From NCBI RefSeq assembly GCF_042477335.2, contig NC_091247.1:227254001-227318000 (forward strand): a stretch of DNA of 64,000 nucleotides. Reading direction: 5' to 3'. Below are positions 1 to 12,130 of the stretch, piece after piece. The translations under genes were made by a program, and so were the position numbers. Source of the stretch: Ovis canadensis (lineage: Eukaryota; Chordata; Mammalia; Artiodactyla; Bovidae). A model generated the notes under the pieces. It saw only the letters and a list, made by a program, of their open reading frames with translations, ran no database searches and was not told the origin of the DNA. The first letter of the stretch is position 1; the number at the start of each line of letters is the position of its first letter.

Positions 1-522
1 GCTTGGAAGGAAGGCCAGGACACACCCAGACAGCGCATTTCAAACCTAGACAGCACTTTGCAGACAAAGCCCACAGTCAAAGCTGTGGTCTTTCCAGCAG
101 TCGTGTGAGAGACGGTGTGAGAGGTGGACCATAAAGAAGGCTGAGCACCAAACTGATGCTTTTGAATTGTTGAGCTGGAGAAGACTCTTGAGAGTCCCTT
201 GAACAGCAAGGAGAACGACTCAGTCCATCCTAAAGGAAATCAACCCTGTGTACTCATGGGAAGGACTGACGTTGAAGCCAAAGCCCCAAAACTTTGGCCA
301 TCTGATACGAGGAGCTGACTCATTGGAAAAGACCCTGATTCTGGGAAAGACTGAGGGCAAGAGGAGAATGGAGTGGCAGAGGATGAGATGGTTAGAGAGC
401 ACCACCAACTCAATGGATATGAGTTTGAGCTAGTTCCAGGAGATAGTGAAAGACAGGGAAGCTTGGCCTGCTATACAGTCCAGGGGGTCTCAGGGACTCA
501 GACAGGACTTGCTACTCAACAA
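1..522 (+). mobile_element. BovB 3' part, truncated by the window start
   Basis: CTTGGAAGGAAGGCCAGGAC through AAAGCTGTGGTCTTTCCAGC to GATGAGATGGTTAGAGAGCA. A decayed copy with a damaged tail. Confidence 0.85.
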
Positions 523-655
523 TTCTAGTAGCTGTTCTGGAGGCTCTTTGTTCTTATTCATGCCCTTGACAGGAAGTTCCTGGAGGGCAGGAATAAGCCT
601 GTGCAGTATTGAGTTCTCTGCAGCAAAGTGTCAGTTACTCGTTAGTTACTTAAGT

Positions 656-730
656 ATCAGTTCAGTTCAGTCGCTCAGTCCTGTCCAGCTCTTTGCGACC
701 CCATGAGTATCAGTTCAGTTCAGTTCAGGT
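656..730 (-). repeat. BovB/Bov-tA inverted tail scrap, partly duplicated
   Basis: CAGTTCAGTTCAGTCGCTCA and a second CAGTTCAGTTCAG 50 bp later. Confidence 0.6.
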
Positions 731-999
731 GGGTATAGTGGTGTTCAAATAGGGTTTGTGGAGCAATTAATCATACACTAGCCCTCAGTGTTCAGTTTCT
801 CACTGGGCCTCATGTGTAATAATAGTTTAAGTCGCAACCCCGTCAGATCCTAGAAGGTTACACCATGTAGTTCAAGTCCTGCCCTGCAGTACTTGTCAGA
901 TGGGCCAGCTGGTGAGGATGGACAGTCCCTCTGGGTATTTGGAGATCCAGGGGCAGTCCCTGAACTTTTGCTTTATTTGGAAGGAACCACATAGTACAG

Positions 1000-1128
1000 G
1001 CTTCCCTGGAGAAGGAAATGGCAACCCATTCCAATATTCTTACCTGAAAAATCCTGCAAACAGAGGAGCCTGGCGGGCTACAGTCTATGGGGTCACAGAG
1101 TCGGACGTGACTGAACGGCTGAGCACAC
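1000..1128 (+). mobile_element. Bov-A type SINE tail
   Basis: GGCTTCCCTGGAGAAGGAAA through GAGTCGGACGTGACTGAACG. The tRNA-like head is nearly absent. Confidence 0.8.
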
Positions 1129-1360
1129 ATCTCCCTCTACAAGGATGAGTCACGTGCTACCGCAGCTGCTGACCTTCAATACCCTCCGAAAGGAGTTTAG
1201 GGTAAATAGCAGAAAAGAGGTATTTAAGCTCAGGGAAAAACTGGCAGGACAGGTCTTCAGACAGTTGGTCATTCTCAGGAACTGATTTTATGAGCCCAGT
1301 TCTTATATCCCTTCATATCTAGAAAAGCACTAACATCCTTCCTGGTGATGACTGTTTCTA

Positions 1361-1595
1361 GTGCCTCGCAGAAGCTTCATGACACTAGCAGAAAATTTCT
1401 GCAAAAAATGCATGCTCGATTGCATGTACCCTCCTTCACCAAAATCACATGTATACTGTCTTTCCTCCTGCCTCTTTGGAGCACTCTCTTGGAGCTATCT
1501 GAGGTGCTGCCATCTGGGCTGCAATCCTCATTTTTCCCCAGATAAAACTTAACTCTCATGCAGTGCATTATTTTGAAGGTGACACATCCAAGGTC
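1361..1595 (+). mobile_element. Old ERV LTR, 3' portion
   Basis: TTTCCTCCTGCCTCTTTGGA, GGAGCTATCTGAGGTGCTGC, a polyadenylation-like AGATAAAACTTAACTC and the end TTTTGAAGGTGACAC are typical of an LTR R/U5 end. No internal region adjoins. Confidence 0.6.
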
Positions 1596-1886
1596 TTTAA
1601 CCCTTAACTATCAACTTGAATGTTAACTGTGGCCACATGTACGGCGGGAAGTTCACAGACACTGACACAGTGAGGTCCTGGTACGGAAGCTGGCTCACCG
1701 CGCGCCAAAGGCAGCGCCCTGCGAGGCTTTGCTGGCACGTGAACTGTTTCTGCCACCCTGGTGGTAGTTTAGGTGCTCAGTCATGTCTGGTTTTTGTGAC
1801 CTCGTGTACTGTTGCCTGCCTTAATCCCTTCATTTCAGATTGAAAGAATCCATGCCCTGAATCAGGAGCTGCAAAGTGAATACTCA

Positions 1887-2373
1887 GCCTGTTGCTGTTC
1901 AGTCATTCAGTCATGCCTGACTCTGTCACCCCGTGGACTGCAGCACACCAGTCTTCCCTGTCCTTCACTGTCTCCTGGAGTTTGCTCAAATTCATGTTCA
2001 TCAAGTCAGTGATGCCATTGAACTATCCACTCATCCTCTGTCGTCCCCTTCTCCTCCTGCCTTCAGTCTTTCCCAGCATCAGCGTCTTTTCCAATGAGTC
2101 AGTTCTTCACATCAGGAGGCCGAAGTATTGGCATTTCAGCTTCAGCATCAGTCCTTCCAATGAACACTCAGGACTGATCTCCTTTAGGACTGACAGGTTT
2201 GATCTCCTTGCTGTCCAAAGGACTCTCAACAGTTTTCTCCAACACCATGGTTTGAAAGCATCAATTCTTTGGTGCCCAGCCTTCTTTCTGGTCCAGCTCT
2301 CACATCCATACATAAGTACTGGAAAAACTATTACTTTGACTAGACAGACCGTTGTTGGCAAAGTGATGTCTCA
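1887..2373 (-). mobile_element. BovB 3' part
   Basis: Begins at the inverted tail GTTGCTGTTCAGTCATTCAG. The minus strand encodes LVKVIVFPVLMYGCESWTRK-like BovB C-terminal sequence. A short related scrap lies at 1769-1807. Confidence 0.88.
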
Positions 2374-2950
2374 TCCCACCATCTCCCCTATTTTATCCTT
2401 TGTGCAAATGTGCAGTCAGTAAATGGCCTGGACACACCTCATTTCAAAGACTGCCAACCACTCTGCTAAAGAATCAAATCCTCCTCTTAGCCCTTACACG
2501 TACAAACCCCAAGGTGCTGGAGTTGTGATGTAACTTGCTCCCTTCAGAAGTGATTAGAGCAAACTTACTCACCAGGGGAAGCCAATAAAGGAGGAGAAAA
2601 GATCATCTAAATATCTTGGGCCTGTCCCTTGAGATGTAATTAGTGTCTCTTGGCAATCTTTCATTTTTAGCTCCGTCAGAATTTCTGGCAGCACATTAAG
2701 CTGCCGAGAATGAAGTAACAGCTACTAATTAGCACACAGTTTCATCAGGTAATGCTAAGAAATAGAAAGCAATTGGTCTGGGAAATCAAAAGTATAAATC
2801 ACTCTGGACATTGATTCCCACCATAACCATATCAGTCCAGCTGTCAAGCTTAAGGGACCTCAGCCTGCTGACCAGTGGCCTGATTGCTGTACTGAGAGTC
2901 TGGCACGCTGCTACCGCTGGTGACAGGGCGGCACAGGGTCACATCCTCTT
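2374..2950. other. Unique intergenic sequence with homeodomain-type motifs
   Basis: No repeat or gene recognised. The 2600-2830 part has clustered GTAATTAG and CTAATTAG cores and low CpG, the look of a conserved non-coding element, but conservation cannot be judged here. Confidence 0.35.
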
Positions 2951-2952
2951 GG

Positions 2953-3062
2953 AACTTCCCAGGTGGTCCATTACTTAAGATTCCACACCCGGGCGGGGGG
3001 CACAGTTTCGAACCATGGTCAGGAAACAAAGATCCAGCATGCTGAATGGTGTGACCAAAAGT
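2953..3062 (+). mobile_element. CHR-type tRNA SINE, decayed
   Basis: ACTTCCCAGGTGGTCCATTA and GGTCAGGAAACAAAGATCCA follow the family head. Confidence 0.65.
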
Positions 3063-3261
3063 TTTTAAAAAATTGTCTTCTGGGTGAAGCTTCCCCAGAC
3101 AAGCTCAGCCCAAAGTCACTTCCTTGTTCTCTGAATTGTGACCTGCCATTGATGAGTTCATCACGTCCTGTCCTGGGGCCCAGCTAGTGTTGTTACCTTC
3201 TATCGCTGTTCACCTGAGATTGTTGTTTAACTTCCACTGTTACTTTTGCATATTCCCAGTG

Positions 3262-3365
3262 TTCTTGCCTGGAGAGTCCCAGGGACAGGGGAGCCTGATG
3301 GGCTGCCGTCTATGGGGTTGCACAGAGTCGGACACGACGGAAGCGCCTTAGCAGCAGCAGCAGTA
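3262..3365 (+). mobile_element. BOV-A type SINE tail
   Basis: GTGTTCTTGCCTGGAGAGTC to GCGCCTTAGCAGCAGCAGCA; the AGCAGCAGC end marks the BOV-A2 lineage. Confidence 0.8.
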
Positions 3366-3463
3366 GTGAGAATATAAACTTGAGGAGAGAAGCCACAGTC
3401 ACTCCCTACAGGTCCACAACTGAGTCTTGATTACCAATAGGGCTACCTGAGAAATCGTGACAG

Positions 3464-3755
3464 GGCCTCCCTGGTGGCTCGGTGGTAAAGAATCCACCTG
3501 CCAAGGCGGGAGACACGGGTTCGATCTCTGGTCCAGGAAGATCCCACATGCTGCGGGGCAACTATGCCCGTATATCACAACCCCCGAGCCTGGGTTCTAG
3601 ATCCCGGAAGCTGTAGCTTCTGAAGCCCATGCACCCTAGAACCTGGGCTCTGCAACACGAGAAGCCACCACAAGGAGAAGCCTGCACACCGAAACTAGAG
3701 AAACGTTCTCGCAGCAACAAAGGCCCGGCACAGCCAAACATAAATGAAACTCGAC
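3464..3755 (+). mobile_element. Long tRNA-Glu-derived SINE (CHR/Bov-tA related)
   Basis: GGCCTCCCTGGTGGCTCGGT and GGTTCGATCTCTGGTCCAGG (B box) are followed by the longer body AGCCCATGCACCCTAGAACC, ending in an A-rich tail. Confidence 0.75.
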
Positions 3756-4317
3756 ATTTAATAGTGGCTGGACCACTTTATCAAGACAGAAATCATGACA
3801 ACTCGGCAGAATGTACTACCTTTCTGCAGAAAAGACACTCGTCGAGTGGGAATTTGTGTATTCTGAGCTTCAGGTCATTCAGAACTAAGTCTCTGGGTCA
3901 GCAACCCCTGTCCCAAGGCTGGGACAACTGGAATGAGGGAGAGGGCTCCACGGAGGCTCCCTGCCTCTCTTCTCTCTCTCTCCGTCTGTCTGTCTCTCCT
4001 TCTATCCCCGTGTAGCCTCAGGGCTTCTCCCTCTCAGTGTGACCTCTTCATGGCTTCTCTCCAGGTAGCTGGACTTTTAACATGGCAGCTCCCCAAAGAG
4101 CAAAAACACCTTTAAGGAAGGCTTAGCCCCAGAATTGGGGCAGCATCCCTTGTGCACTGCTGTATTGGTTGAAGTGAGTCACGTGGCCAGAGTGGGAGGG
4201 GCCCAGACAGAGGATGCATTCCAGGGGCGGGTCCATCAGAGCCATTGTGATCCACCCCAACACTAGCCTCAATGTCAGGACCCCAATTCCAACCACACCT
4301 CTTTTTGCTACTTCTGA
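3756..4317. other. Unique intergenic sequence
   Basis: Contains only a pyrimidine-rich simple stretch at 3960-4013. Confidence 0.5.
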
Positions 4318-4527
4318 AAGTGAAACTGTTAGTCACTGTCATTTCCAACTCTTTGTGATCCCATGGACTACAGTCCGCCAGGCTCCTCTGTCCATGGGAT
4401 TCTCCAGGCAAGGATACTGGAGTGGGTTGCCATTTCCTCCTCCAGGGGATCTTTCCGACCCAGGGATTGAACCCAAGTATCCTGCATTGCATGTGAATTC
4501 TTTACCATCTGAGCCACCAGAGAAGCC
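4318..4527 (-). mobile_element. Bov-tA SINE
   Basis: Inverted tail AACTCTTTGTGATCCCATGG to inverted head ACCATCTGAGCCACCAGAGA. Confidence 0.88.
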
Positions 4528-4883
4528 ACTTAACCATCTTAATCAAAAGTGAACATCCTCCTATCAGGAAGCACATTTCACCTTCAAACAAACGGCCATG
4601 AGCCTCGTGGTCAGTACCATACTTACCAAGCTGAGACCCTTGAACCTGAATTACTGTGGTTCCACTCCTGGGTCACTTTGGCTAGCATCACCATTCTTGG
4701 GACCTCAGTGTCCCCTTCTGCAGCTGTGAGAAGAGAGAGATATGACGTAGTTTGCACATCCCCTCACAGTGTTGTTATAAGAACTTCAATAAAAGAACAC
4801 AGATGAAGAATCTTTGGAAAAGCTTAAAGGACTGCACAGGTAGATATTATTTTAAAAAGAAAGTATATGGATATTTACTGTGA

Positions 4884-5101
4884 AGAGCAGACTCTTTAGA
4901 AAAGACCCTGATGCTGGGAAAGACTGAAGGAAGGAGGAGAAGGGGACGACAGAGGATGAGCTGGTTGGATGGCATCACCGACTCAATGGACAGGAGTTTG
5001 AGCAAGCTCTGGGAGACAGTGAAGGACAGGGAACCCTGGTGTGCTGCAGTCCATGGGGTCGCAAAGAGTCGGACAGGACTGAGCGACCGAGGAACAACAA
5101 C
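4884..5101 (+). mobile_element. BovB 3' end
   Basis: GAAAAGACCCTGATGCTGGG through GGTCGCAAAGAGTCGGACAG, ending GAACAACAACA. Confidence 0.85.
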
Positions 5102-6107
5102 AAATATGAATATTTAAGCTCTGCATCTTCATTTTTTTAAAGTCTGTTTTTTGGAGGCTTTCTAGGAGGATCCTGAGTTATACACCATCGTGTTACAGTA
5201 AATGTGAAAAGCTACCAGCTCCCATCAGCTGATTTAATGAGGTTCTTCTGTGCTGATGGCTGTTTATTTTTCTCAGCTCTCTTTGCTGCTGTGAACTCAC
5301 CCTGAGTAAATATTGAATAAGTATTCAACCTCACTCTTAGGTTTGGTCTCCATGACTTAATGGGAAGCATGGACAGACTCTGTCTCACAAGGGAAATTTT
5401 TTGGATCAACCACAACCACCTGCGGTTACTGAGATAATTACTCAAGGAAGATGCTATTTACAAGGCAATCAGAACTGTACTTTAGGCTACACTCTGAGGC
5501 AAAACAAAGCAAAACAAAAACTTACTTGCTCACGGTACAGTCATTATAGGGCTTAACAGGGGAAAAATCTCAGGTTATAAGAAATAGACTCTGGATGTAT
5601 ATTAATAACAGCAATCACCTGAGATGCTTGTGTATAAATAAATACAGTAAAACCATGAATTCTTCTCATCAACCGTTGAGCTGTCGTTCCATGACCACGG
5701 ACTTTCTATCCTCTGGATGGTTGACATGACTTAGTTTTGGCATAACAGACCTGAGGGTCTGTTTCTAAGACTGTCTCCTGGGATTCAAGGCCCCCCTGCC
5801 AAACCTTGACTAATTGGAAGACAGGTGTGAAAGAGAAGTGTGTAGTGGACTGAAGTGTAGTGGCATTCTGAGAGTCCTCGAGACTCATCAGTAATTCTGG
5901 GAGAACGTTTCCCCAGGTGGTGGAATGAGGTGGCTCTCAAATGAAATGGCAGCCTGGGTGGTGGACGAGCGTGCACCGGTGCAGGCCTCCGTCACCAGTC
6001 AGCGGGCAGTGCAGCAGCGTCCAAGCTCATTTCTCCTTGTCGCTTGTCTTGGGCTGCTCTTCAAGGCTCTTCACAGCCTGGCCTTCTGCTGGTTCTTGTC
6101 ATTCCTT
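5102..6107. other. Unique intergenic sequence
   Basis: No recognised feature; minus-strand frames at 5212-5445 and 5706-5976 match nothing I know. Confidence 0.45.
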
Positions 6108-6228
6108 AGTGGCTAAGTCATGTCTAACTCTTTGCAACCCTATGGACTGTAGCCCACCAGGCTTCTCTGCCCATGGAATTTCCCAGGCAAGAATACTGCA
6201 AAAGGGTTGCCGTTTCCTTCTCTAGCAT
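6108..6228 (-). mobile_element. Bov-A type SINE
   Basis: CTAAGTCATGTCTAACTCTT to GGTTGCCGTTTCCTTCTCTA. Forms an inverted pair with 6296-6415. Confidence 0.82.
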
Positions 6229-6295
6229 TTGGGGCCAAAGTAAAATGTTCCCCTCTGGAATCTAGAGATAAGAGAAATGAGGCTGCTTTCAGAGA

Positions 6296-6415
6296 CTGGA
6301 GAAGGAAATGGCAAGCCACTCCAGTATTCTTGCCTGGAAAACTCCATGGATGGAGGAGCCTGATACGCTATAGTCCATGGGATCGCAAACAGTCAGACAT
6401 GACTGAGCAACTTCA
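6296..6415 (+). mobile_element. Bov-A type SINE
   Basis: GGAGAAGGAAATGGCAAGCC to CAGTCAGACATGACTGAGCA, opposite in orientation to 6108-6228 with a 67-bp spacer. Confidence 0.85.
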
Positions 6416-6902
6416 CTGGTTCACTGGTTCAGAGATGTACTTGAACTCTTGGATGATGACAATGTGAATGGTTTGCAGGAGTAATCAGAGAATTTCTAGA
6501 AATGTGAGACCCAAGAGTTTGGAATACCCCCCAGACTCGGATGAAGAGGTCTGGCAGCGGTGTGCTGCTCCGTGTTTAGCAAAGGACTCTCTGGGAAGAA
6601 GTCCTGATGCATAGGATTTATAGCTTCCATGGTGGAACTACTCCACCACAGCCAGTTCGAGCTACTGACTCAACATAACTGGCTACAGAGTTGGGAAGAG
6701 ACAAGCATAGTCAGTCCTTCCAAGCCAGTGGGAGCTGGTTCCAGCACACCCCAGGACTGGAATGTGAGTGTAAGCCAGTGAACAGAAACCAAATTAATCA
6801 TATTCCACCCTGACTGAAGGAATTCTGTGCAAATTAAAAGAATGGTGATCACAGGAAAGAAAGAAAAGGAAAGACCAAAGAGTCAAATCAACGGTGCCTA
6901 CA

Positions 6903-7068
6903 TGGGGGCTTCCCTAGCGGCCCAGTGGCTAGGACTCAGAGCTCCCAGTGCAGGGGCCTGGCTTCAGTCTCTGCTCAGGAACCATGCTGCAGTGAAGATC
7001 GAAGATCCCGTGTGCCACAGCTAAGACCAGTGCAGCCAAATACTGAAATAAAAATAAATATTAAAAAT
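6903..7068 (+). mobile_element. CHR-type tRNA SINE
   Basis: GGGGGCTTCCCTAGCGGCCC, a decayed B box, and the tail CTAAGACCAGTGCAGCCAAA with AATAAAAATAAAT repeats. Confidence 0.8.
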
Positions 7069-7420
7069 AAACTGTGTCTCCCTCTTGTTGCATGTTGTGT
7101 CTATAATAATAGACTTTGTACCTGCTCTTATGGTTTAAAAAAAAAAAAAAACAGTGTCTGTCTGGGACTGTCCAGGGACAGGATGCCTAATCCAGAGTTT
7201 AAGCTGCTCATCACAAGTCGACCAGCCCTCATGTTAGGCTGACTGCCTCCGACCAGAAACATGCAACTCCATCCCCCTGAGAATGATTTCACGCTCACCA
7301 AGAACTTTCTGATGAAGAGCAGGTTTGTCTGTTGAAGGAGGGGAAGGCAGGGTCTGCTGAGCAAGCACTTCATAAAACAGCTTCATTTCTCATTTATTGT
7401 GAATTAAGTGATAAACTGGG

Positions 7421-7606
7421 GCTTCCCTCGTAGCTCAGTCGGTAAAGAATCTGCCTGCAATGCAGGAGACCTGGGTTCGATTCCTGAGTCAGGAAGATCC
7501 CCTGGAGAAGGAAATGGCAACCCACTCCAGTATACTTGCTGGAGAATCCCATGGACTATCCAAGGACTCACAAGAGTCAGACACGACTTACCGACCAAAC
7601 CACCAG
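7421..7606 (+). mobile_element. Bov-tA SINE
   Basis: GCTTCCCTCGTAGCTCAGTC, B box GGTTCGATTCCTGAGTCAGG, then BovB tail to AGAGTCAGACACGACTTACC. Flanked by GATAAACTGGG at about 7410-7420 and 7612-7622. Confidence 0.92.
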
Positions 7607-7622
7607 CAGGTGATAAACTGGG

Positions 7623-9419
7623 ATTGTAAAGCATGTCTCCACTCACAGTGTTTCATCAGTGTGCTCACTGCTTTATGGCAGTGGACTTCAGTGTGCCCCC
7701 AACACCTCGAGACTGCCAGGAGCCCTGGGCACTTCTGCTCTGCTACTGGGCTCCACGCCTTGGAGCATCAGTACCCCAAAAGCAGAAGTGGCCACATCCT
7801 GGTTGCCTTGGTTACTCACCAATGCCTTCAAACAGGTGTCTTTGGTAATTTATCTGGCTCTTAAATGATTGCTCATGATAGGAAAGTTGGTCTGTTTCAA
7901 CGACTGTTCGTAGCCAGGAGTGGAACCCCCTGAAAATACCCCTTTCTGTATTTGATTATATTTACTCTTATTTCAGGATCCTGTTCAAATGATTCATCCT
8001 CTTATTTCTGCCCAGGAGGAACGGCTGCCTTGGGAGCTGCCGACAATAGCTGCTCTCACCCATTGTCCAGGGAAGTGAAAGGAAGCTGCCCTGGTGTGGG
8101 AAGACTTCTTCCAGCTGCGGGCTGTTTCCCTTCGACTCCGTGGGGGCCGGTGAATGGGATAAGGAGCCTAGCAACGAGACCTGCCTTCAAAGTCCAGGTC
8201 CGAAAACGGGGTGGCCTCTGCTCTCCTGACATTTAGCGGCTCGAAATTAGACTGCGATCCATATGAATGTTACCACATGCCATGGGACACTGTGCTTCCT
8301 GACAGACATGGGCGCGTTAATTAAGACCGCAAGCACTGCGCAGTGAAAAGGCAGCTCCAGGGTGCTTTCACCATGCAGACACACGGGGGTGGGGAGGGAG
8401 GAAGAAATGACAACTTGGGACCAGAGGCACACAAAGGAGCTGCTTGATGAAAGACCCTCGCTTGGACTAGTGGAAAGTAACAAACAGCCTAAGCGCGGTC
8501 TGACTACCGGCTCCACTGATGAACTTGTTATTGTAAAGACAGCTATGCTTGCAAGGAGGGCTAAGAGGTCTCGGATTTTATGAAATAACACAAAGATCAT
8601 AATTCTGTTCAACATTTTTTTAAACTCAAAGCGTAGCCTCCATTTTTAGAAATTCTTAACACAACTGACAACTGGCCATCTTCTCCTTAGAATCTTTGGC
8701 GCTGACCAGGGCAATATACAGCCTTAAAGGATTCCAGAGATGAAAAATGATTGTTCTCTCTGTGATTACTCCCCCTCAGTCTGATCTCAGCCTTCAGTAT
8801 CTTATACTTTCTCATTCTGAAGCTCTCCAACGGTCTTTTGTAGGTATGGGAGAGAGATTTGCAAAGTTTTGGAAAACATTTACTTCATCACCAGTCCTTA
8901 TTTCCTAAATAATTCTGGGTTCCGTTGTCCATGGGACCCCTTGGGTTCCCCCATCTCTCCACAGCACAACGAAGGCAGGCATGGGGGGCGGGGCGGAACA
9001 CCTTGCTCACTTTAGATGAGTATCCCTGCTCTGGGTGATAGGAGCAAACTAAATACTGGTAGTGCTTTCCAAAAAGATGATACAGAGAAGTGTCCAAATC
9101 TGCTGGGTCACCTTCTGCTCTGGGAGCATTCCCTTACTGCTGAAAGGGGCCAGGGGAGGTAACTATTCCCAGAAATAACAGGAGTGATGAGTAGCTGTTC
9201 TCCTAGGTATTGAAGCAAGTCAACCACTCTGTCATCCTTCTGCTAGACCAGACTTTAGCAAAACCATCTTTCTGCCTGGCCAGTGAGCCTGACGTGCTTA
9301 TCAGCCCATTTGGGCTGAAAGGCAGCAGGCAAAGGCAACTTCTCAGAGGCCAGGAAATACGGCTTTACCTGTCGCTTTGTTTGGGTGATGGACGTTTGCT
9401 GACTGTTAAATATATAAAC
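7623..9419. other. Unique intergenic sequence
   Basis: No recognised gene or repeat in about 1.8 kb; short overlapping open frames are unsupported. Confidence 0.45.
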
Positions 9420-9600
9420 TGGGGCTTCCCTGGTGGCTCAGACAGTAGAAATCTGCCTGCAATGTGGGAGATCTGGGTTGGGAATATCTCCCGGAGAGGG
9501 TAACACCTACCCACTCTAGTATTCTGGCCTGGAGAAGTCCATGGACCATATAGTCCATGGGGTCACAAAGAGTTGGACAAGACTGAGCGACTTTCACACA
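9420..9600 (+). mobile_element. Bov-tA SINE
   Basis: GGGGCTTCCCTGGTGGCTCA to GGACAAGACTGAGCGACTTT; AAATATATAA occurs on both flanks (about 9408 and 9604), probably the duplication. Confidence 0.9.
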
Positions 9601-9828
9601 TGCAAATATATAATTGTGAAAGAGTCATTGCTTTGCCCACTAAGATAATACCAGAGGCTTCCCCTAGTTACCTTGTGCTGGTTAAATCTACATATAGCTG
9701 CACAATGCCAAAAGTATCCCACTTTAAGCAAAATTTCTTATGCCATTCAACCAAAGCATGTCTTTTAATCTACAGAGAGTCAATCAGGGATGACTTTAAA
9801 TAGCCAGCTCAGCTCCAAACCCATCATG

Positions 9829-10222
9829 TTGTTGTTCAGTTGCTAAGTCATGTCTGACTCTTTGCATCACCATGGACCGCAGCATAACAGGCTTCCCTGT
9901 CCTTCATTGTCTCCCAGAGTTTGCTGAAACTTATGTCCATTGAATTAATGATGCCATCCAACCATCTCATTCTCTGTCATCCCCTTCTCCTCTTGCCTTC
10001 AGTCTTTCTCAGCATCAGGGTCTTTTTCAATAAGTCAGCTTTTCACATCAGATGGCCAAAGTATTGGAGTTGCAGCTTCAGCATCAGTCCTTCCAATGAA
10101 TATTCAGGACTGATTTCCTTTAGGATGGACTGGTTTGATCTTCTGGCAGTCCAAGGGACTCTCGAGAGTCTTCTCCAGCACCACAGTTTGAAAGCATCAG
10201 TTCTTCAGCACTCAGCCATCTA
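9829..10222 (-). mobile_element. BovB 3' end
   Basis: Inverted tail GTTGTTGTTCAGTTGCTAAG, then GCCATCCAACCATCTCATTC and a decayed coding end through ATCAGTTCTTCAGCACTCAG. Confidence 0.88.
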
Positions 10223-10308
10223 AAGCTGATCTAAAGGTAGTAACTAGCCCGTTCATCATATAAATCTGTGGGAACACGTCAGAGGTCATGATTAAGAGCA
10301 ATTACTCA

Positions 10309-10432
10309 GGGACTTCCCTGGTGGCCGGTGGCTAAACTCCACTCTCCCAATGCAGGAGGCCCAGGTTTGATTCCTGACCAAAGAACTAGATTCTGCATGC
10401 TTTGAATTCCCAGCACAGCTAAAAAAAAAATT
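10309..10432 (+). mobile_element. CHR-type tRNA SINE
   Basis: GGGACTTCCCTGGTGGCCGG and GGAGGCCCAGGTTTGATTCC, with an A9/T9 inverted tail junction. Confidence 0.82.
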
Positions 10433-10629
10433 TTTTTTTAAAGAGTAGCTACTTACCATACAAAGCATTTCTAAGGAAGTGCCCACTCTTGGCGTGTTTA
10501 TATTCTAAGTTGGCCAAGGAGAAGACAGAACCTCATTCCTTTTTTTCCCCCTCTGCTTCCTCAATGTGAAGTTGTATGAAAGTGAACAGCTGTTGTTGGA
10601 GTGAGAGGTATGGTCGTAATGTGTCTGCC

Positions 10630-10832
10630 CAGTCGCTAAATCATGTCTGACTCTTTGTGACCCCAGGGACTGTAGCCCGCCAGGCTCCTCTGTCCATAGA
10701 ATTTTCCAGACAATAATACTGGAGTGGGTTGCCATGCCCTCCTGCAGGGGAGCTTCCTGACCCAGGGATCAAACCTGTGTCCACTGCGTCTCCTGCACTG
10801 GCAGGCAGATTCTTTACCGCTTGGGCCACCGT
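10630..10832 (-). mobile_element. Bov-tA SINE
   Basis: CAGTCGCTAAATCATGTCTG to TTCTTTACCGCTTGGGCCAC. Confidence 0.9.
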
Positions 10833-11336
10833 GCTCATAGAAGAAGGCTCAAGTATGAGGAAAGGAAAGCGCGTGCCCCGATGCAGCCAAGAGGATGGGG
10901 GAGCTCTGCAAGAGGCTTCTAGTTCAGCAAAAAGTCATCCTGATGCTCCCCCACGAAAAATCCTAACGTTCTAGATTAAATGTCAACAATGTCCTCTTAA
11001 ATGCATGACCGGGCTTGTGAAAAGGAAAAGGAAATTCTCAATGCCAAAAGCAGAGCAGGTGCAGGGATGCTGGAAGGAGAACCAGCCTTGAGGCACCCTC
11101 TGTCAACCATGGAGAACAAGAGCTTCAGTTGTAGAAGACAAGTCTCAGGGGCATGCAGGTGGGTGTTTGCATTGGAAACCACTGCAAGGGGGAGCTAGGA
11201 CGAGCCTGCCCTGAAAGGGGGTCAGTGAGGAAATGAGTCTGTCTCCGCTTCAACTCTGGGTGCAGGGAGAAACGGGTGCCCTGGAAACTTATAGCTGCAA
11301 ATTAGTCTTCACACACGAACATGTCTTCAGTTAACA

Positions 11337-11508
11337 CCACCTTCCCAGGCGGCACTAGGGGTAAAGAACCCACCTGCCAATGCAAGAGATGTGGGTTGGG
11401 AAGATCCCCTGGAGGAGGAAATAGCAACCCACTCCAGTATTCTTGCCCGGAGAATCCCACGGACAGAGGAGCCCAGGGGGCTACGACTAAAGCGACTTGG
11501 CATGCACT
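11337..11508 (+). mobile_element. Bov-tA SINE
   Basis: CACCTTCCCAGGCGGCACTA to CTACGACTAAAGCGACTTGG; the tail is shortened. Confidence 0.85.
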
Positions 11509-11729
11509 CGGGTCCAGAAAAACCTGAAACTGAGAATTTGATCCAAAGCGGTCCCAGGAGCCTGACAGAATCAAACTAAAATCTTCACCCTCAAGCATGT
11601 CCTCAAATAATTCCCGGTGACAATGTTTCAGGGATCTTAACGTTTGGTCAGCGTGAGCACACACACACACTAAGACGTAAGTCTCCACGAGTGAGTGAGC
11701 AGGTACAATATAAAGCAGACTAGCAAAGG

Positions 11730-12130
11730 CTCCAGACTTTGAAAATCATCGGATACACAACAGAAAGTAAATCTATCCAACATATTTAAAGAGAAAATGG
11801 AACATTGGAATACAAAATGAGAAACTCTACAGAAAAAGACCAGGCAGATTTGAAAAAGAAGCAATTAAAACTTATAGAAATAAAAAGCATAAAACTTGAC
11901 ATTAAAAACATCAGCATGCTAAACAGCTGGCTAGACATAGGCAGAGAAATAATTAATGAACCGGATGCTAGACCTAAAGAAATTACACGGGATACAGTAT
12001 ACACAGAAATAAAGATGGCAAATAGAGGAAGCTGAGAAGCAAGGAAGAGGTTCCAGAGATGATGCAATAGGGAAGAGGTGGCAGCTAATTTCCCCAATTT
12101 AATTAAAGAAACTAATTTTCACACTCAGGA
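11730..12130 (+). mobile_element. Old L1 fragment, ORF1-proximal region
   Basis: AAAAGACCAGGCAGATTTGA, AAGCAATTAAAACTTATAGA and GGCTAGACATAGGCAGAGAA resemble the coiled-coil-coding part of older mammalian L1s. Divergence is high and the subfamily unassigned. Confidence 0.55.

Noticed and set aside
7421..7500. tRNA gene
   Set aside because: The A- and B-box-like sequences belong to Bov-tA and CHR SINE heads, which derive from tRNA-Glu; the acceptor stem and CCA-proximal end are not preserved.
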